Of a stretch of 48,188 bases of DNA, positions 14,686-23,722 are shown piece by piece (position 1 is the stretch's first letter; the number at the start of each line of letters is the position of its first letter). Where the stretch lies: NCBI GenBank assembly GCA_015067305.1, contig SVMT01000014.1, positions 1 to 48,188 of the forward strand. The letters run 5' to 3'. The position numbers were made by a program, and so were the translations under genes. The notes below the pieces were generated by a model that was not told where the DNA came from, searched no databases, and saw only the letters and a program-made list of their open reading frames with translations. The stretch comes from Oscillospiraceae bacterium. GTDB lineage: Bacteria; Bacillota; Clostridia; Oscillospirales; UBA644.

Positions 14686-17649
14686 TTATCCGTTAACTCT
14701 TTCAAAAGTCTCGAACAGTCTCCGTGAAACCTCTTTCATTTCCGAAGTATCGGTTTTGAGAATTTGTCTGTCATAGGTAAAAAGACCGTTTGTTTCGTCC
14801 TCCACGTCGCTGACTTGTGTGAGAATTGCGCCGCAAAGCCCCTTTTCGATAGCGGGAATGACCTGATCGGTGTAAAGTTTCACTAATTCTTGGCGGAAAA
14901 GCTTTTCGTCGGTGAAGAATTTGTAGCCGTAGGTCTTATCAAGATTGAAGGAATGACCTTCAACTTTATAGGAATATCCGCCGAATTCCGAAAGAATAAG
15001 AGGCCTTCCGTCGGAAGCCATATTCAGGGGCTTGAAGTAGATATGCTCGCTGAGAACGTCGCTTTTGTTGGTTTGGAACCAGCCTGAGGTTGCGTCCCAG
15101 ATTCGGGTGGGGTCAAGTTTTTTGAAATGGAGGTAAATGTTTTCCGCATCGTACTGCCCCCAACCCTCATTGAAAATCGTATAATACAAAACGCAGGGGT
15201 GATTATGGAGAATTTCCACAGTTTTTTCAGCAGTTATTATGAAATTATCATTTCTGAACTGAGATGCTTTGTGGCTGACACCTTTTTTTGCACCAACGGT
15301 GGGTAACGCCGTATCAACCATAAAGCTGTATTTTCCGCTGTTTACAAAATCCTGGAAAACTATCATTCCCAATTTATCGCAAAGGTGGTAGAATATCTGC
15401 GGCTCAATTTTAATATGCTTACGCAAGGTGTTAAAGCCTTGATTTTTCATTGCCAAAATATCATTTTCATAGCCTTTGGGAGTTGCAGGGAGATAAATAC
15501 CGTCGCTGAAATACCCTTGGTCAAGAAGTCCGTGAAAGAAGATGGGCTTACCGTTGAGAAGGATTTTTTCGCCTGTGATCTCCACTTTTCTCAGCGCAAA
15601 ATAAGATGAAATTCTGTCATCACCGCTGATGATCTCAAAATCGTAAAGGTTCGGTTCGTCGGGAGTCCAAAGCTTTTGATCTTCGGGGGTCACAGTGATT
15701 TCTTTTCCGTTGAAGTTGATTTCTTTTCCGTTAAATATCAGCGTTTTTTCTGCTTCGCCACCCTCGATTTCAATTTTAGCGGAAGATGTGTCGGAGGTGA
15801 TTTTGATTGATTTAATATGATTTTTTTCAACGCTTTCAAGCCAGACTGTCTGCCAGATGCCGCTTGTGGGGGTGTACCACATACCGCCTCTGTCTTTGCG
15901 CTGTTTGCCGTAAGGGAGCTCCTTATCAAGGGGATCTGAAACTTCAACAATGAGTTCGTTGTCTCCGTTTTTCAGACTTTCCGTTATGTCGAATTCAAAG
16001 GGCGTGTATCCACCCACATGCTCTCCGCAAATGTTCCCGTTTACATAAACTTTGCAGATCTGGTCAACAGCCCCGAAATGCAGAATAACTCTGTCTTTTT
16101 TGAAGCCTTCGGGCAGAGTGAAGTTTCTTCCGTAGACCAAAATATCCTTTTCGCCAACGGATTTCTGCACTCCCGAAAGCCTTGATTCCACGGGGAACGG
16201 AACTGAAATATTTCCGTTATAAATCTCCTTTTTGCCCCGTAAAATTTTAAGATCCCATTTTCCGTTAAGGCAGAGATATGAGTTCCTTTTCATCATCGGA
16301 CGGGGATAATCTTCCCAGGGAATTTCGCTCATTTCTTTCTCAAAAGGCGTTTCGAGATCAACGGTTGCAGGTCTGATTTTTGTGAAAATAAACAACAGAA
16401 CAGGAACCAATACAGCCGCCGCAACAAGTGCCGCAAGAAAAATATTTTCGTTGGGTAAAAATGACTGTGTGCCGTCGTTGTTGGTTATGAGTTCCGCATT
16501 TTTCAGAACTTCAGCTCCGATCTTAGAACCGACAACACCGGGAATAAGAACTTGAGAGAAAATTCTCAATCCCTGAAACATACCTGCTTTACCTGCAGGA
16601 GTGTAATCTCTGATGACTGCACCGAAAACAGCCATACCAGAAAGATAACCGCACATCATAAAAAGAGAACCGATAAATACAGGCAATGTGGTTTTGGTGA
16701 AAAACAGAATTATATAACCCAAAACGAGCCACAAAACAGAGAAAACAACTGAGAATCTGAAGCCTTTTTTATCATAGACCTTGCCCCAAAGAGCCGTGCA
16801 GACGGAAGCAACGATAATAGCGGGCGCCATAATGAAAACATAGTCTGTCATACCAAGGGATTTTTCATAGTAAATAATAAGATAAGGCATGAAGACCTGA
16901 ATGGATATATTGAAAATTGCGAAAGCACCAAGGAAAAGGTATATCATCGGATTTGCTTTGACCGTTGAAGGTCTGAAACCGTAGAAGATATTATAAAGAT
17001 ACCCCGTTTCCGTAGGCTTGATCTTGGGGTCTTTTATGAGAAAAATTCCCAAAACGCCGATAAGAACTACAACTGTACCGATAATTGAAAAGATCAAAGT
17101 CCAACTGCCGGGCTGAGTCAGATCAAAGAACATAAATCCGCCGAAAACAACAAGAATAGCCACAAGCGGCATCATTGCGTTTATGCCCTCAGCGGTACCT
17201 CTGTTGGAGCTGTCTGTGGAATCTGTCAACCATGCGTTAAAGGCGGCATCGTTTGCGGTTGACCCGAAAAATGTCATTACGCAGTCAAGAATAATTGTAA
17301 GTGTTACAGCCAAAGCAGCGGCTGAAGTAACTGTCGGGAACATCGCACCGATAATGTCTGTTTTCAGTAAAGTAAAACTGAAAATTGAAAGTCCCCATAA
17401 AATATACCCACCACAAATGAATACTTTTCTCTTGCCGACTTTATCGGAAAGTGCACCCATAAATACGGTGGTCAATGTTGCCGCAACGGCTGAAGCCGCA
17501 ACCATGAGCGAAATATCGTCTGCTGACGCATTGAACATATTGTAAATAAACACGTTGAAATACATATTTTCAACGACCCACGCAACTTGTCCCATCAAAC
17601 TGAACAGAACAAGCGCCCAAATAAATCGTGCGGAAAGTTTTTTCTGCAT
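14686..17649 (-). CDS. MFS transporter fused to a GH2 glycoside hydrolase
   Basis: A single 987-residue frame. Residues 1-about 423 are a 12-segment MFS transporter of the sugar/cation symporter style: motif A GALSDKVGKRKVF at 65-77 and its second-half echo GKVYDKKGFRFS near 289. A short linker leads to a complete GH2 enzyme. This has a jelly roll from about 455 (VYVNGNICGEHVGGY), an Ig-like domain, and a TIM barrel with acid/base E828 (IFNEGWG) and nucleophile E888 (ILSEFGG). MFS proteins end in the cytoplasm, so the hydrolase should sit at the inner mouth of the carrier. The ATG at 17647-17649 has AGAGGGAG upstream; an in-frame ATG 78 bp earlier overlaps the promoter and operator and is rejected. 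It is preceded by the isomerase/GH28-like operon, without a clear terminator between. Confidence 0.9.
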   Translation of the reverse strand: MQKKLSARFIWALVLFSLMGQVAWVVENMYFNVFIYNMFNASADDISLMVAASAVAATLTTVFMGALSDKVGKRKVFICGGYILWGLSIFSFTLLKTDIIGAMFPTVTSAAALAVTLTIILDCVMTFFGSTANDAAFNAWLTDSTDSSNRGTAEGINAMMPLVAILVVFGGFMFFDLTQPGSWTLIFSIIGTVVVLIGVLGIFLIKDPKIKPTETGYLYNIFYGFRPSTVKANPMIYLFLGAFAIFNISIQVFMPYLIIYYEKSLGMTDYVFIMAPAIIVASVCTALWGKVYDKKGFRFSVVFSVLWLVLGYIILFFTKTTLPVFIGSLFMMCGYLSGMAVFGAVIRDYTPAGKAGMFQGLRIFSQVLIPGVVGSKIGAEVLKNAELITNNDGTQSFLPNENIFLAALVAAAVLVPVLLFIFTKIRPATVDLETPFEKEMSEIPWEDYPRPMMKRNSYLCLNGKWDLKILRGKKEIYNGNISVPFPVESRLSGVQKSVGEKDILVYGRNFTLPEGFKKDRVILHFGAVDQICKVYVNGNICGEHVGGYTPFEFDITESLKNGDNELIVEVSDPLDKELPYGKQRKDRGGMWYTPTSGIWQTVWLESVEKNHIKSIKITSDTSSAKIEIEGGEAEKTLIFNGKEINFNGKEITVTPEDQKLWTPDEPNLYDFEIISGDDRISSYFALRKVEITGEKILLNGKPIFFHGLLDQGYFSDGIYLPATPKGYENDILAMKNQGFNTLRKHIKIEPQIFYHLCDKLGMIVFQDFVNSGKYSFMVDTALPTVGAKKGVSHKASQFRNDNFIITAEKTVEILHNHPCVLYYTIFNEGWGQYDAENIYLHFKKLDPTRIWDATSGWFQTNKSDVLSEHIYFKPLNMASDGRPLILSEFGGYSYKVEGHSFNLDKTYGYKFFTDEKLFRQELVKLYTDQVIPAIEKGLCGAILTQVSDVEDETNGLFTYDRQILKTDTSEMKEVSRRLFETFERVNG

Positions 17650-17678
17650 AAAAAAGTCTCCCTCTGAAATAAAAATAT

Positions 17679-17708
17679 ACTTATACCCGGATATTTCCAA
17701 GTATAAGT
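17679..17708. promoter_or_regulatory. 30-bp dyad operator at the MFS-GH2 promoter
   Basis: ACTTATAC (17679-17686) and GTATAAGT (17701-17708) are perfect inverted arms; inside them TGGA/TCCG is nearly symmetrical. The dyad overlaps the -10 box (TATACT on the minus strand, 17706-17711) and the expected start site. This is a classic position for a repressor responding to the imported sugar. No good -35 is visible, which may mean an activator is also used. Confidence 0.55.
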
Positions 17709-17761
17709 ATACCATATATTTCCTCAATTTAAAAGCAAAATTTTATGACATATCAAAAAAT

Positions 17762-18556
17762 TCAAATACGTGAACGAATATAGTCAATATCTTTCTGCAA
17801 AGATTCCGCATTCAGTCCCGTTTCAAGCATTGAAGGAGATTCGAGAGTTATGGAGCCATCATATCCGTTTTGTTTAAGGTAAGCGAAAAATCTGTCAAAA
17901 TCTATCTTTCCTCCACCGGGGTGAGGTATGGGACGGAGCGCTGTCCATTCCATAAAGCCTGCGGACCAGTCGCTGATGTGTACATGGTCAATCCGGTCAA
18001 TAAATTCACCTTTGTAAAACTCTTCAAACTGACCGTGGAACGCCAAAAAGCGTGTATCTACGGTAAATTTAACATCGGAATCAAGTTCAATAAGTTCTCT
18101 CCAATGAGTGAACGGGTCATAAGTGTTGCAGGGTACATTTTCAACCGTCAGTTGAATTCCGTATTCCTCAGAAATGCGTTTCAATTCGGGATAAGCGCTG
18201 AGGTTTGACTCCATATGTCCGTCTGAGGGAAGTCCACCCCAAAGATGAAGAACCGATTTTTTACAACCAAGCTTTTTCGCAACACGGCAATTTTCATGGA
18301 ATTCATCAAAAGCTTTCTCTCTGTCAGCAGTTGTATTTCTACTGAAAAATTCGCCGATATCCTTATCAAGATGTATTACGGGGAAGTTTATCCCCGCAAC
18401 ATCTCCGCATATTTTATCAAAATTTTCATACCATGAGTTACAGACCATAAACTCAAACCCATCGCAGCTGAGTTTTTGCGCCGCTTCGGAAATCAAAAGA
18501 TGATTCCTGCCGTTAATTTTGCCGACGAATGCCCCTGTTGAACAGTAAATTTCCAT
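17762..18556 (-). CDS. Sugar phosphate isomerase/epimerase (xylose isomerase-like)
   Basis: A 264-residue TIM-barrel protein of the xylose isomerase-like family, with VIHLDKD, SVLHLWGG, LTVENVPCN, VDHVHISDWS and ITLESPS at successive barrel strand ends; the acidic and His residues are the expected metal ligands. It is last in the minus-strand run, and its ATG shares one base with the TGA of the previous gene (18556), so the two are translationally coupled. It is clearly divergent from its neighbour, so the two probably catalyse different steps on sugars freed by the GH28-like and GH2 enzymes. The substrate is unknown. Confidence 0.82.
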   Translation of the reverse strand: MEIYCSTGAFVGKINGRNHLLISEAAQKLSCDGFEFMVCNSWYENFDKICGDVAGINFPVIHLDKDIGEFFSRNTTADREKAFDEFHENCRVAKKLGCKKSVLHLWGGLPSDGHMESNLSAYPELKRISEEYGIQLTVENVPCNTYDPFTHWRELIELDSDVKFTVDTRFLAFHGQFEEFYKGEFIDRIDHVHISDWSAGFMEWTALRPIPHPGGGKIDFDRFFAYLKQNGYDGSITLESPSMLETGLNAESLQKDIDYIRSRI

Positions 18557-19407
18557 CAGATAAGACCTTTCAGGAAATTTACAGCCATTCCAATATCCTT
18601 TGCGGGATCGTCGCCGACTTCTCTTTCAATGGTGAGGAAGCCGTTGTAACCAATATCTTTAAGTGCGGCAAGATATTTGGGGAAGTTTACATTTCCTTCG
18701 CCGAGAGGAACTTCTGTGAAGTATTCCCAGATTCTCAGGTCGCCGATACCTCCCTGAGCAAAGAAGCCGTAAATTTCATGTCTGTCGCTTTCTTTGAGTT
18801 TGATACCGTCTTTTGCATGAGTGTGAACAATGTAATCTTTCAAAGTATAAACTGCCTGAATGGGATCATCACCCGTAACCATTACAAGGTTTGCAGGGTC
18901 AAGATTAACTTTAACTCCGCGTGCGGAAAGACTGTCAAGAAATTCCTTGAGCATTACCGCTTTTTCGGGACCTGTTTCAACTGCAAAAGAAGCACCCACG
19001 CTGTCAGCATATTCGGCAAGCTCATTACAAGCTTCCTGCATGATCTTGTATGTATCGTTCTTTTCATCAGGAATAACACCGATATGTGTTGTTACGATCT
19101 TTGAGCCAAGTTCAAGAGCAAGGTCAACTATCCTTTTGGACTTTTCAACTTTCCAGATATTGTCTTCCTTGAGCTGGAAACCGTGACCTTCAAGGTCTCC
19201 GCAGAGAGCGCTTACAACGAGGCCGTTATCTTCAATGATCCTGCGTTTTTCCGCAATGAGTGCGGGAGTAAGATTTTCAGGCGCCATCTCACCTTTTGTT
19301 GCGTAGATCTGAACGCCGTCTGCGCCAAGTTCACGGGCTTTTTTCATGCTGTCAGCAAAGCTCAATTTTAGAGAGTCTGCCATAATACCGATACTGAAAT
19401 TGCTCAT
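18556..19407 (-). CDS. Sugar phosphate isomerase/epimerase (xylose isomerase-like)
   Basis: A 283-residue barrel protein. The family pattern is seen in [11 protein letters not shown] at the start, [39 protein letters not shown] and FLTIEREV, which carry the conserved Glu/Asp/His metal site. Start supported by AAGGAG 8 nt upstream. It follows the second GH28-like gene by 12 bp and overlaps the next isomerase-like gene, so all belong to one operon. Likely cytoplasmic interconversion of a released monosaccharide or its derivative; the exact reaction cannot be stated. Confidence 0.85.
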   Translation of the reverse strand: MSNFSIGIMADSLKLSFADSMKKARELGADGVQIYATKGEMAPENLTPALIAEKRRIIEDNGLVVSALCGDLEGHGFQLKEDNIWKVEKSKRIVDLALELGSKIVTTHIGVIPDEKNDTYKIMQEACNELAEYADSVGASFAVETGPEKAVMLKEFLDSLSARGVKVNLDPANLVMVTGDDPIQAVYTLKDYIVHTHAKDGIKLKESDRHEIYGFFAQGGIGDLRIWEYFTEVPLGEGNVNFPKYLAALKDIGYNGFLTIEREVGDDPAKDIGMAVNFLKGLI

Positions 19408-19419
19408 TTTGTTAACTCC

Positions 19420-20829
19420 TTATTTTAAGATTATATTTTCTGCAAATTCGTTTGTTTCAAAGACAAGTTCAGACTTATCCACATAACGTTTTCCGTTGAT
19501 AACAAGGTTTTCGATGGAAATATTCTGAACTAAATGATCCTCTGACATTCCTTTGAAGAAGTTCGGAGGAAGACGCAGTCCCTCATCCATAGTAACCGTA
19601 ATGTTTTTATATTTGATATCATGAATCTGTCCCGCAGCTTCATCCTGAGACCACATACATTTATAAATCCCAGCATTCAGAAGTCTGGAAACATGGGGGT
19701 CTTTATGGGGCTGATAGGTATGTTCATCTGTCTCCTGGATCAGACCACCGGTACAATACTTGGAATATTCAACTCTGATGTCATCATAAACAACATCGTG
19801 GATATTCGCTCTGTCACCGTTCTGAATATCAAGTACGATAGCTTCAGAATGGATGATGTCGCAGTTTTTATACGTAATATTTGAATACTCATCTACACAG
19901 GTTTCAGCTCCGATCTCAAGAGCTCTGCCCCAGTCACACCAGATAACACAGTTGTCAACAAGATGATTTTCAACATTTTTCTTGTCGCTGTTTATCTCTC
20001 TTATCTTAATCCCCTTGAATACGATTGAGTCGTCAAAGGTTCTGATAAAGCTGTTTCTGATAATAACATTTGCGCAGTTGCACATGTCGTAACCGTCAGC
20101 ATTATATCGCCACATACCGATGGCTTTTGTGTTGTCGATAATGAGGTTTTCGCAGTTGATAGCCGTCAAAGTCCACTCGTTTGCGTCCTTGAAAATAATG
20201 CCGTCAACCAATGTGTTTTTACAGCGGATAAGTCTCATGGGCGTGGGTTCAAATCTTTCAAAAGAGCTTACGTCAAGAATACCTCTTCCCCAAATCCTGA
20301 TATTGTCACAATCCTCCGCACAAATGGTTCCGTGAACAACTGCACCGCCGTCAAGGAACAATGTCTGGCCGCTTTTAAGCTGGATATTGCCTGCCTTGTG
20401 TACGCCTGCACCAAAATAAATCACGTTTGAATCTGTGGTATAAACGCCATAATCCTTAATGGGATTCACAAAAATATGAAGTGCATTATGGTGTCCGTCA
20501 AGTTCAACGGTATACTGTCCCACACCTGCGGAAAAGCTTATTTTTCTGCCGTCAACATCAGCTTTGATATTCTTTGAAAGCGGTCTGATTTTAAGTTCGG
20601 AAAAATCCTTACAGGCTTCAAGTTCGATATTTACGACCTCATCAGTATCGAAATAGATAAAAGACGCCTCTTCGGTCTGGTCAAGCGGACGCTGGTAGCC
20701 CGGCCAAAGTCTGTTGAATGGAATTGCGGAAACAATACAGGAATAGGTCTCGGCAACCTGACCGTTGACTTTCACCGCAAAATGGTCGCACTTTTTTACA
20801 CCTTCAGGAATCGGATATATTTTAAGCAT
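19420..20829 (-). CDS. GH28-like right-handed beta-helix glycosidase, paralogue B
   Basis: A 469-residue protein with a beta-sandwich N-terminal domain (about 1-125), then a parallel beta-helix opening FGAGVHKAGNIQLKSGQTLF. GH28-style acidic residues are seen in NADGYD (D245, D248) and TFDDS (D266, D267). The GHG histidine turn of true polygalacturonases is replaced by WGRALEIG near 300, so specificity or mechanism may differ from pectin hydrolysis. No signal peptide, hence cytoplasmic. It is a tandem duplicate of the upstream gene: 34 of the first 50 residues are identical. AAGGAG ribosome binding site; 12-bp gaps to both neighbours place it firmly in the operon. Confidence 0.78.
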   Translation of the reverse strand: MLKIYPIPEGVKKCDHFAVKVNGQVAETYSCIVSAIPFNRLWPGYQRPLDQTEEASFIYFDTDEVVNIELEACKDFSELKIRPLSKNIKADVDGRKISFSAGVGQYTVELDGHHNALHIFVNPIKDYGVYTTDSNVIYFGAGVHKAGNIQLKSGQTLFLDGGAVVHGTICAEDCDNIRIWGRGILDVSSFERFEPTPMRLIRCKNTLVDGIIFKDANEWTLTAINCENLIIDNTKAIGMWRYNADGYDMCNCANVIIRNSFIRTFDDSIVFKGIKIREINSDKKNVENHLVDNCVIWCDWGRALEIGAETCVDEYSNITYKNCDIIHSEAIVLDIQNGDRANIHDVVYDDIRVEYSKYCTGGLIQETDEHTYQPHKDPHVSRLLNAGIYKCMWSQDEAAGQIHDIKYKNITVTMDEGLRLPPNFFKGMSEDHLVQNISIENLVINGKRYVDKSELVFETNEFAENIILK

Positions 20830-20841
20830 TTTTGACTCTCC

Positions 20842-22281
20842 TTATTTCAAAACAATATTTCTTGAAAATTCATGTTCTTTATAATTTATTTCGCTGAGAT
20901 CTGTGATTTTTTTACCGTTGATTACAAGATTTTCAATAGTGATATTTTCTGCCCAATTTTCGGGAGTGCCGCCTTTGAATTGTGTAAAAGGCATGGGGAC
21001 TTCTTCGTCCATATAAACGGTAATATTTTTATAGCTGATATCATGCGTATGACCGTATATCATATCCTTTGACCAGACGCCAACATACATATCGGCAAAC
21101 AGAAGATTTGCGGGAAGAATCTCATTACGAGGTTTATATTTTTGATCATCGTTCTCCTGAATCTTCCCTCTGTTTTCATACTTAGAATATTCAACATTGA
21201 TGTTCTCATAGGAAACATTATGAACATTCGCTCTGTCACCGTTTTGAATATCCAAAGCAACGGATTCATTGTGGATAAGGTCGCAATTTTTATACTTGAT
21301 ATTTACATATTCATCAGCACAAGTTTCAGCGCCGATTTCAAGAGATCTGCCCCAATCACACCAAATAACGCAGTTTTCAACAAGGTGATTTTCAACATTT
21401 TTTGTATCATATCCGAGATTTTTTCCGTTTTCAAATATTTTTAAGCCTTTGAAAACGATGCTGTCATCAAAAGTCCTGAGGAAGCAGTTTCTAATGATGA
21501 TATTGGAGCTGTTCACCATATCAAAACCGTCAGAGTTATAACGCCACATACCAATAGCTTTTGCGTTGTCGATAAGAACATTTTCGCAATTAACTGCGGT
21601 AATTGTCCACCAGCTGGAGTCCTTGAGAATAACGCCGTCAACTGTCACATTTTTACAACGTACAAAATTGGTCAAGCCGTCATAACCCCATATAAGAGGA
21701 TCGTGACGCTCAAAAGTTTCGTAATCAATAATACCATGTCCGAGGATCTTTATGTTTTCACAGTCTTCGGAACGGATGGACGCATGAACAACTGCGCCTG
21801 CGTCAACGAAAAGAGTCTGATTACTTTTAAGTTCAATAACTCCGGGACGGTGTACTCCCGCACCAAAATAGATAACATTTTTATCGTTTATGTCAATATC
21901 ATAATTTTTAATGGAATTTATAAAAATATGAAGTGCATTGTGATGACCGTCAAGTTCTACAGTGTACTGTCCCACCCCTGCGGAGAATTTAATGTTTCTG
22001 CCGCTCACCTCGGGCTGAATATTTTTTGAAAGAGGTCTTATCCTGATATCGGAAAAATCTTTATTCGCTTCAAGTTCAACAGTTACGGTTTCATCAGTAT
22101 CAAAATAAATAAAAGACGCTTCCTCCGCCTGATCTACAGGACGCTGATGTCCGGGCCATGGAGTATTGAAAGGAACAGCCGAAACAAGGCAGGAATATAC
22201 CCCAACGGGCTGACCGTTTATTTTTATCGAAAAGTGATTACATTTTTTTACTTCTTCGGGAATTGGATAAAGTTTGAGCAT
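20842..22281 (-). CDS. GH28-like right-handed beta-helix glycosidase, paralogue A
   Basis: A 479-residue first gene of the operon, with the same two-domain build as its downstream paralogue. Acidic motifs are NSDGFD (D251, D254) and TFDDS (D272, D273), followed by WGRSLEIGAETCADEY in place of the usual His turn of GH28. It is slightly longer because of inserts around 195-205 (LIWGYDG) and 285-292. Cytoplasmic by lack of a signal peptide. A tandem pair of close paralogues suggests two related linkages or sugars of the same oligosaccharide. Start ATG at 22279-22281 has AAGGAG upstream and a good promoter. Confidence 0.78.
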   Translation of the reverse strand: MLKLYPIPEEVKKCNHFSIKINGQPVGVYSCLVSAVPFNTPWPGHQRPVDQAEEASFIYFDTDETVTVELEANKDFSDIRIRPLSKNIQPEVSGRNIKFSAGVGQYTVELDGHHNALHIFINSIKNYDIDINDKNVIYFGAGVHRPGVIELKSNQTLFVDAGAVVHASIRSEDCENIKILGHGIIDYETFERHDPLIWGYDGLTNFVRCKNVTVDGVILKDSSWWTITAVNCENVLIDNAKAIGMWRYNSDGFDMVNSSNIIIRNCFLRTFDDSIVFKGLKIFENGKNLGYDTKNVENHLVENCVIWCDWGRSLEIGAETCADEYVNIKYKNCDLIHNESVALDIQNGDRANVHNVSYENINVEYSKYENRGKIQENDDQKYKPRNEILPANLLFADMYVGVWSKDMIYGHTHDISYKNITVYMDEEVPMPFTQFKGGTPENWAENITIENLVINGKKITDLSEINYKEHEFSRNIVLK

Positions 22282-22316
22282 TTCATTTTCTCCTTCAAAA
22301 AATTATTTTCACTTTG

Positions 22317-22345
22317 ATTTTACCATAAATCGTTAAACATTTCAA
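22317..22345 (-). promoter_or_regulatory. Promoter of the GH28-like/isomerase operon
   Basis: Minus strand: TTGAAA (22340-22345), 17-bp spacer, TAAAAT (22317-22322). The spacer contains one arm of the 13-bp inverted repeat described separately. Confidence 0.75.
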
Positions 22346-22453
22346 CTACCAAAATCAAATATAATAATTTTGTCATATTTATTTTCAGTGCAATGAGAGC
22401 TGAGCTCTGAAATAATGGCATTTTAGCGGCTTTTTTCTAAAAATGTTTAACGA
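22330..22453. promoter_or_regulatory. 13-bp inverted repeat pair between divergent promoters
   Basis: TCGTTAAACATTT (22330-22342) and its exact reverse complement AAATGTTTAACGA (22441-22453). The first arm lies between the -35 and -10 of the glycan operon; the second lies 25 bp upstream of the metK -35. The spacing of roughly 110 bp would suit looping by a dimeric or tetrameric repressor. Between them is only a small dyad, AGAGC/GCTCT (22396-22408). Confidence 0.5.
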
Positions 22454-22478
22454 AAGAGCAAAAAGAACAGTTGGACTG

Positions 22479-22507
22479 TTTACAATTCAGAAAAAATATG
22501 ATACAAT
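22479..22507 (+). promoter_or_regulatory. Promoter of the metK operon
   Basis: TTTACA (22479-22484), 17-bp spacer, TACAAT (22502-22507). The leader to the start at 22582 is about 70 nt, and no SAM-riboswitch-like fold is visible in it. Confidence 0.7.
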
Positions 22508-22581
22508 AAAGTGTAAGACTATATCTATAAGTATATAACATTACATATAACACTAAAATTCACATAAAGGGGAATTTCAAA

Positions 22582-23718
22582 ATGAAAAAGTATTTCACAT
22601 CGGAATCCGTAACAGAAGGACATCCCGACAAAATCTGCGACCAGATCTCTGACGCAGTGCTTGACGCTATCATAAAAGAGGACCCCACGGCGAGAGTTGC
22701 CTGTGAGACTTGCGTCACAACAGGTATGGTTCTCATCATGGGTGAAATCACTACAAACTGCTATGTAGAAATCCCCAAGATAGCAAGAGACGTTATTAAA
22801 AGAATCGGCTACGACAGAGCTAAGTATGGCTTCGACAGCGCAACTTGCTCCGTTCTCACAGCCATTGACGAACAGTCTTCAGACATCGCTATGGGCGTTG
22901 ACAGAGACGGCGCAGGTGACCAGGGTATGATGTTCGGTTTTGCTTGCGACGAAACAGAAACTCTTATGCCCATGCCTATCTATTACGCACAGGAACTGGC
23001 AAAGAGACTGACTTATGTACGTAAAGAAAACATCCTCGGTTTCCTCCGTCCCGACGGTAAAACTCAGGTAACAGTAGAATATGATGACGATAAACCCGTA
23101 AGAATTGAGGAGATCGTTGTTTCCACACAGCACAGCCCCATTGTAAGTCAAGCGGCAATCAAAGAGGGTATCATCAACGAAGTTATCAAACGTGTTATTC
23201 CTCAGGATCTTATGGACGAAAACACAAAGATCCTCGTTAACCCCACAGGTCAGTTCATCATCGGCGGTCCTCAGGGTGACAGCGGTCTCACAGGCAGAAA
23301 GATCATCGTTGACACATACGGCGGATACTCCCGTCACGGCGGCGGTGCGTTCTCAGGTAAGGACCCCACAAAGGTTGACAGAAGCGCAGCTTATATGGCA
23401 AGATACATTGCTAAAAACATCGTAAAAGCAGGTTTTGCAAAGAAATGTGAAGTTCAGCTTGCGTATGCTATCGGTGTAGCAGAACCTGTTTCCGTATATA
23501 TTGACCTCTTCGGTACAGGCAAAGTTGACGAAGAAAAGCTCTTGAATGCAGTTAAAAAAGTATTTGACCTCCGTCCCAAAGAGATCATCAAGGCTCTTGA
23601 CCTCAGAAAACCCATCTATGAAAAGCTTGCAGCTTACGGTCACATGGGAAGAGAAGACCTCGGCGTAGCTTGGGAAAAATGCGATAAAATTGAAGAACTC
23701 AAAGCTGAGGTTCTGTAA
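22582..23718 (+). CDS. metK: S-adenosylmethionine synthetase
   Basis: A 378-residue cytosolic enzyme that makes S-adenosylmethionine from methionine and ATP. ATP/methionine-site signature [12 protein letters not shown] (13-24), the [12 protein letters not shown] loop near 112, and the C-terminal [16 protein letters not shown] are all intact. The length is normal for the family. First gene of a tight plus-strand run (metK, two PHP genes, Lrp, aminotransferase, ispE, alaS) with gaps of 4-20 bp or overlaps. Ribosome binding site AAAGGGGA. Confidence 0.97.
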   Translation: MKKYFTSESVTEGHPDKICDQISDAVLDAIIKEDPTARVACETCVTTGMVLIMGEITTNCYVEIPKIARDVIKRIGYDRAKYGFDSATCSVLTAIDEQSSDIAMGVDRDGAGDQGMMFGFACDETETLMPMPIYYAQELAKRLTYVRKENILGFLRPDGKTQVTVEYDDDKPVRIEEIVVSTQHSPIVSQAAIKEGIINEVIKRVIPQDLMDENTKILVNPTGQFIIGGPQGDSGLTGRKIIVDTYGGYSRHGGGAFSGKDPTKVDRSAAYMARYIAKNIVKAGFAKKCEVQLAYAIGVAEPVSVYIDLFGTGKVDEEKLLNAVKKVFDLRPKEIIKALDLRKPIYEKLAAYGHMGREDLGVAWEKCDKIEELKAEVL

Positions 23719-23722
23719 GAAA

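Noticed and set aside
16250-16400. MFS and GH2 as two genes joined by mistake
   Set aside because: The frame is continuous, there is no ribosome binding site with a plausible GH2 start at the junction, and the linker is long enough to be natural. Read-level confirmation is still listed as a check.
17650-17727. 26-residue N-terminal extension of the MFS-GH2 protein
   Set aside because: It overlaps the operator and -10 box, and ATG 17647-17649 has the good ribosome binding site.
22508-22581. SAM riboswitch ahead of metK
   Set aside because: The leader is about 70 nt, A/T-rich, and shows no multi-stem SAM fold or terminator.
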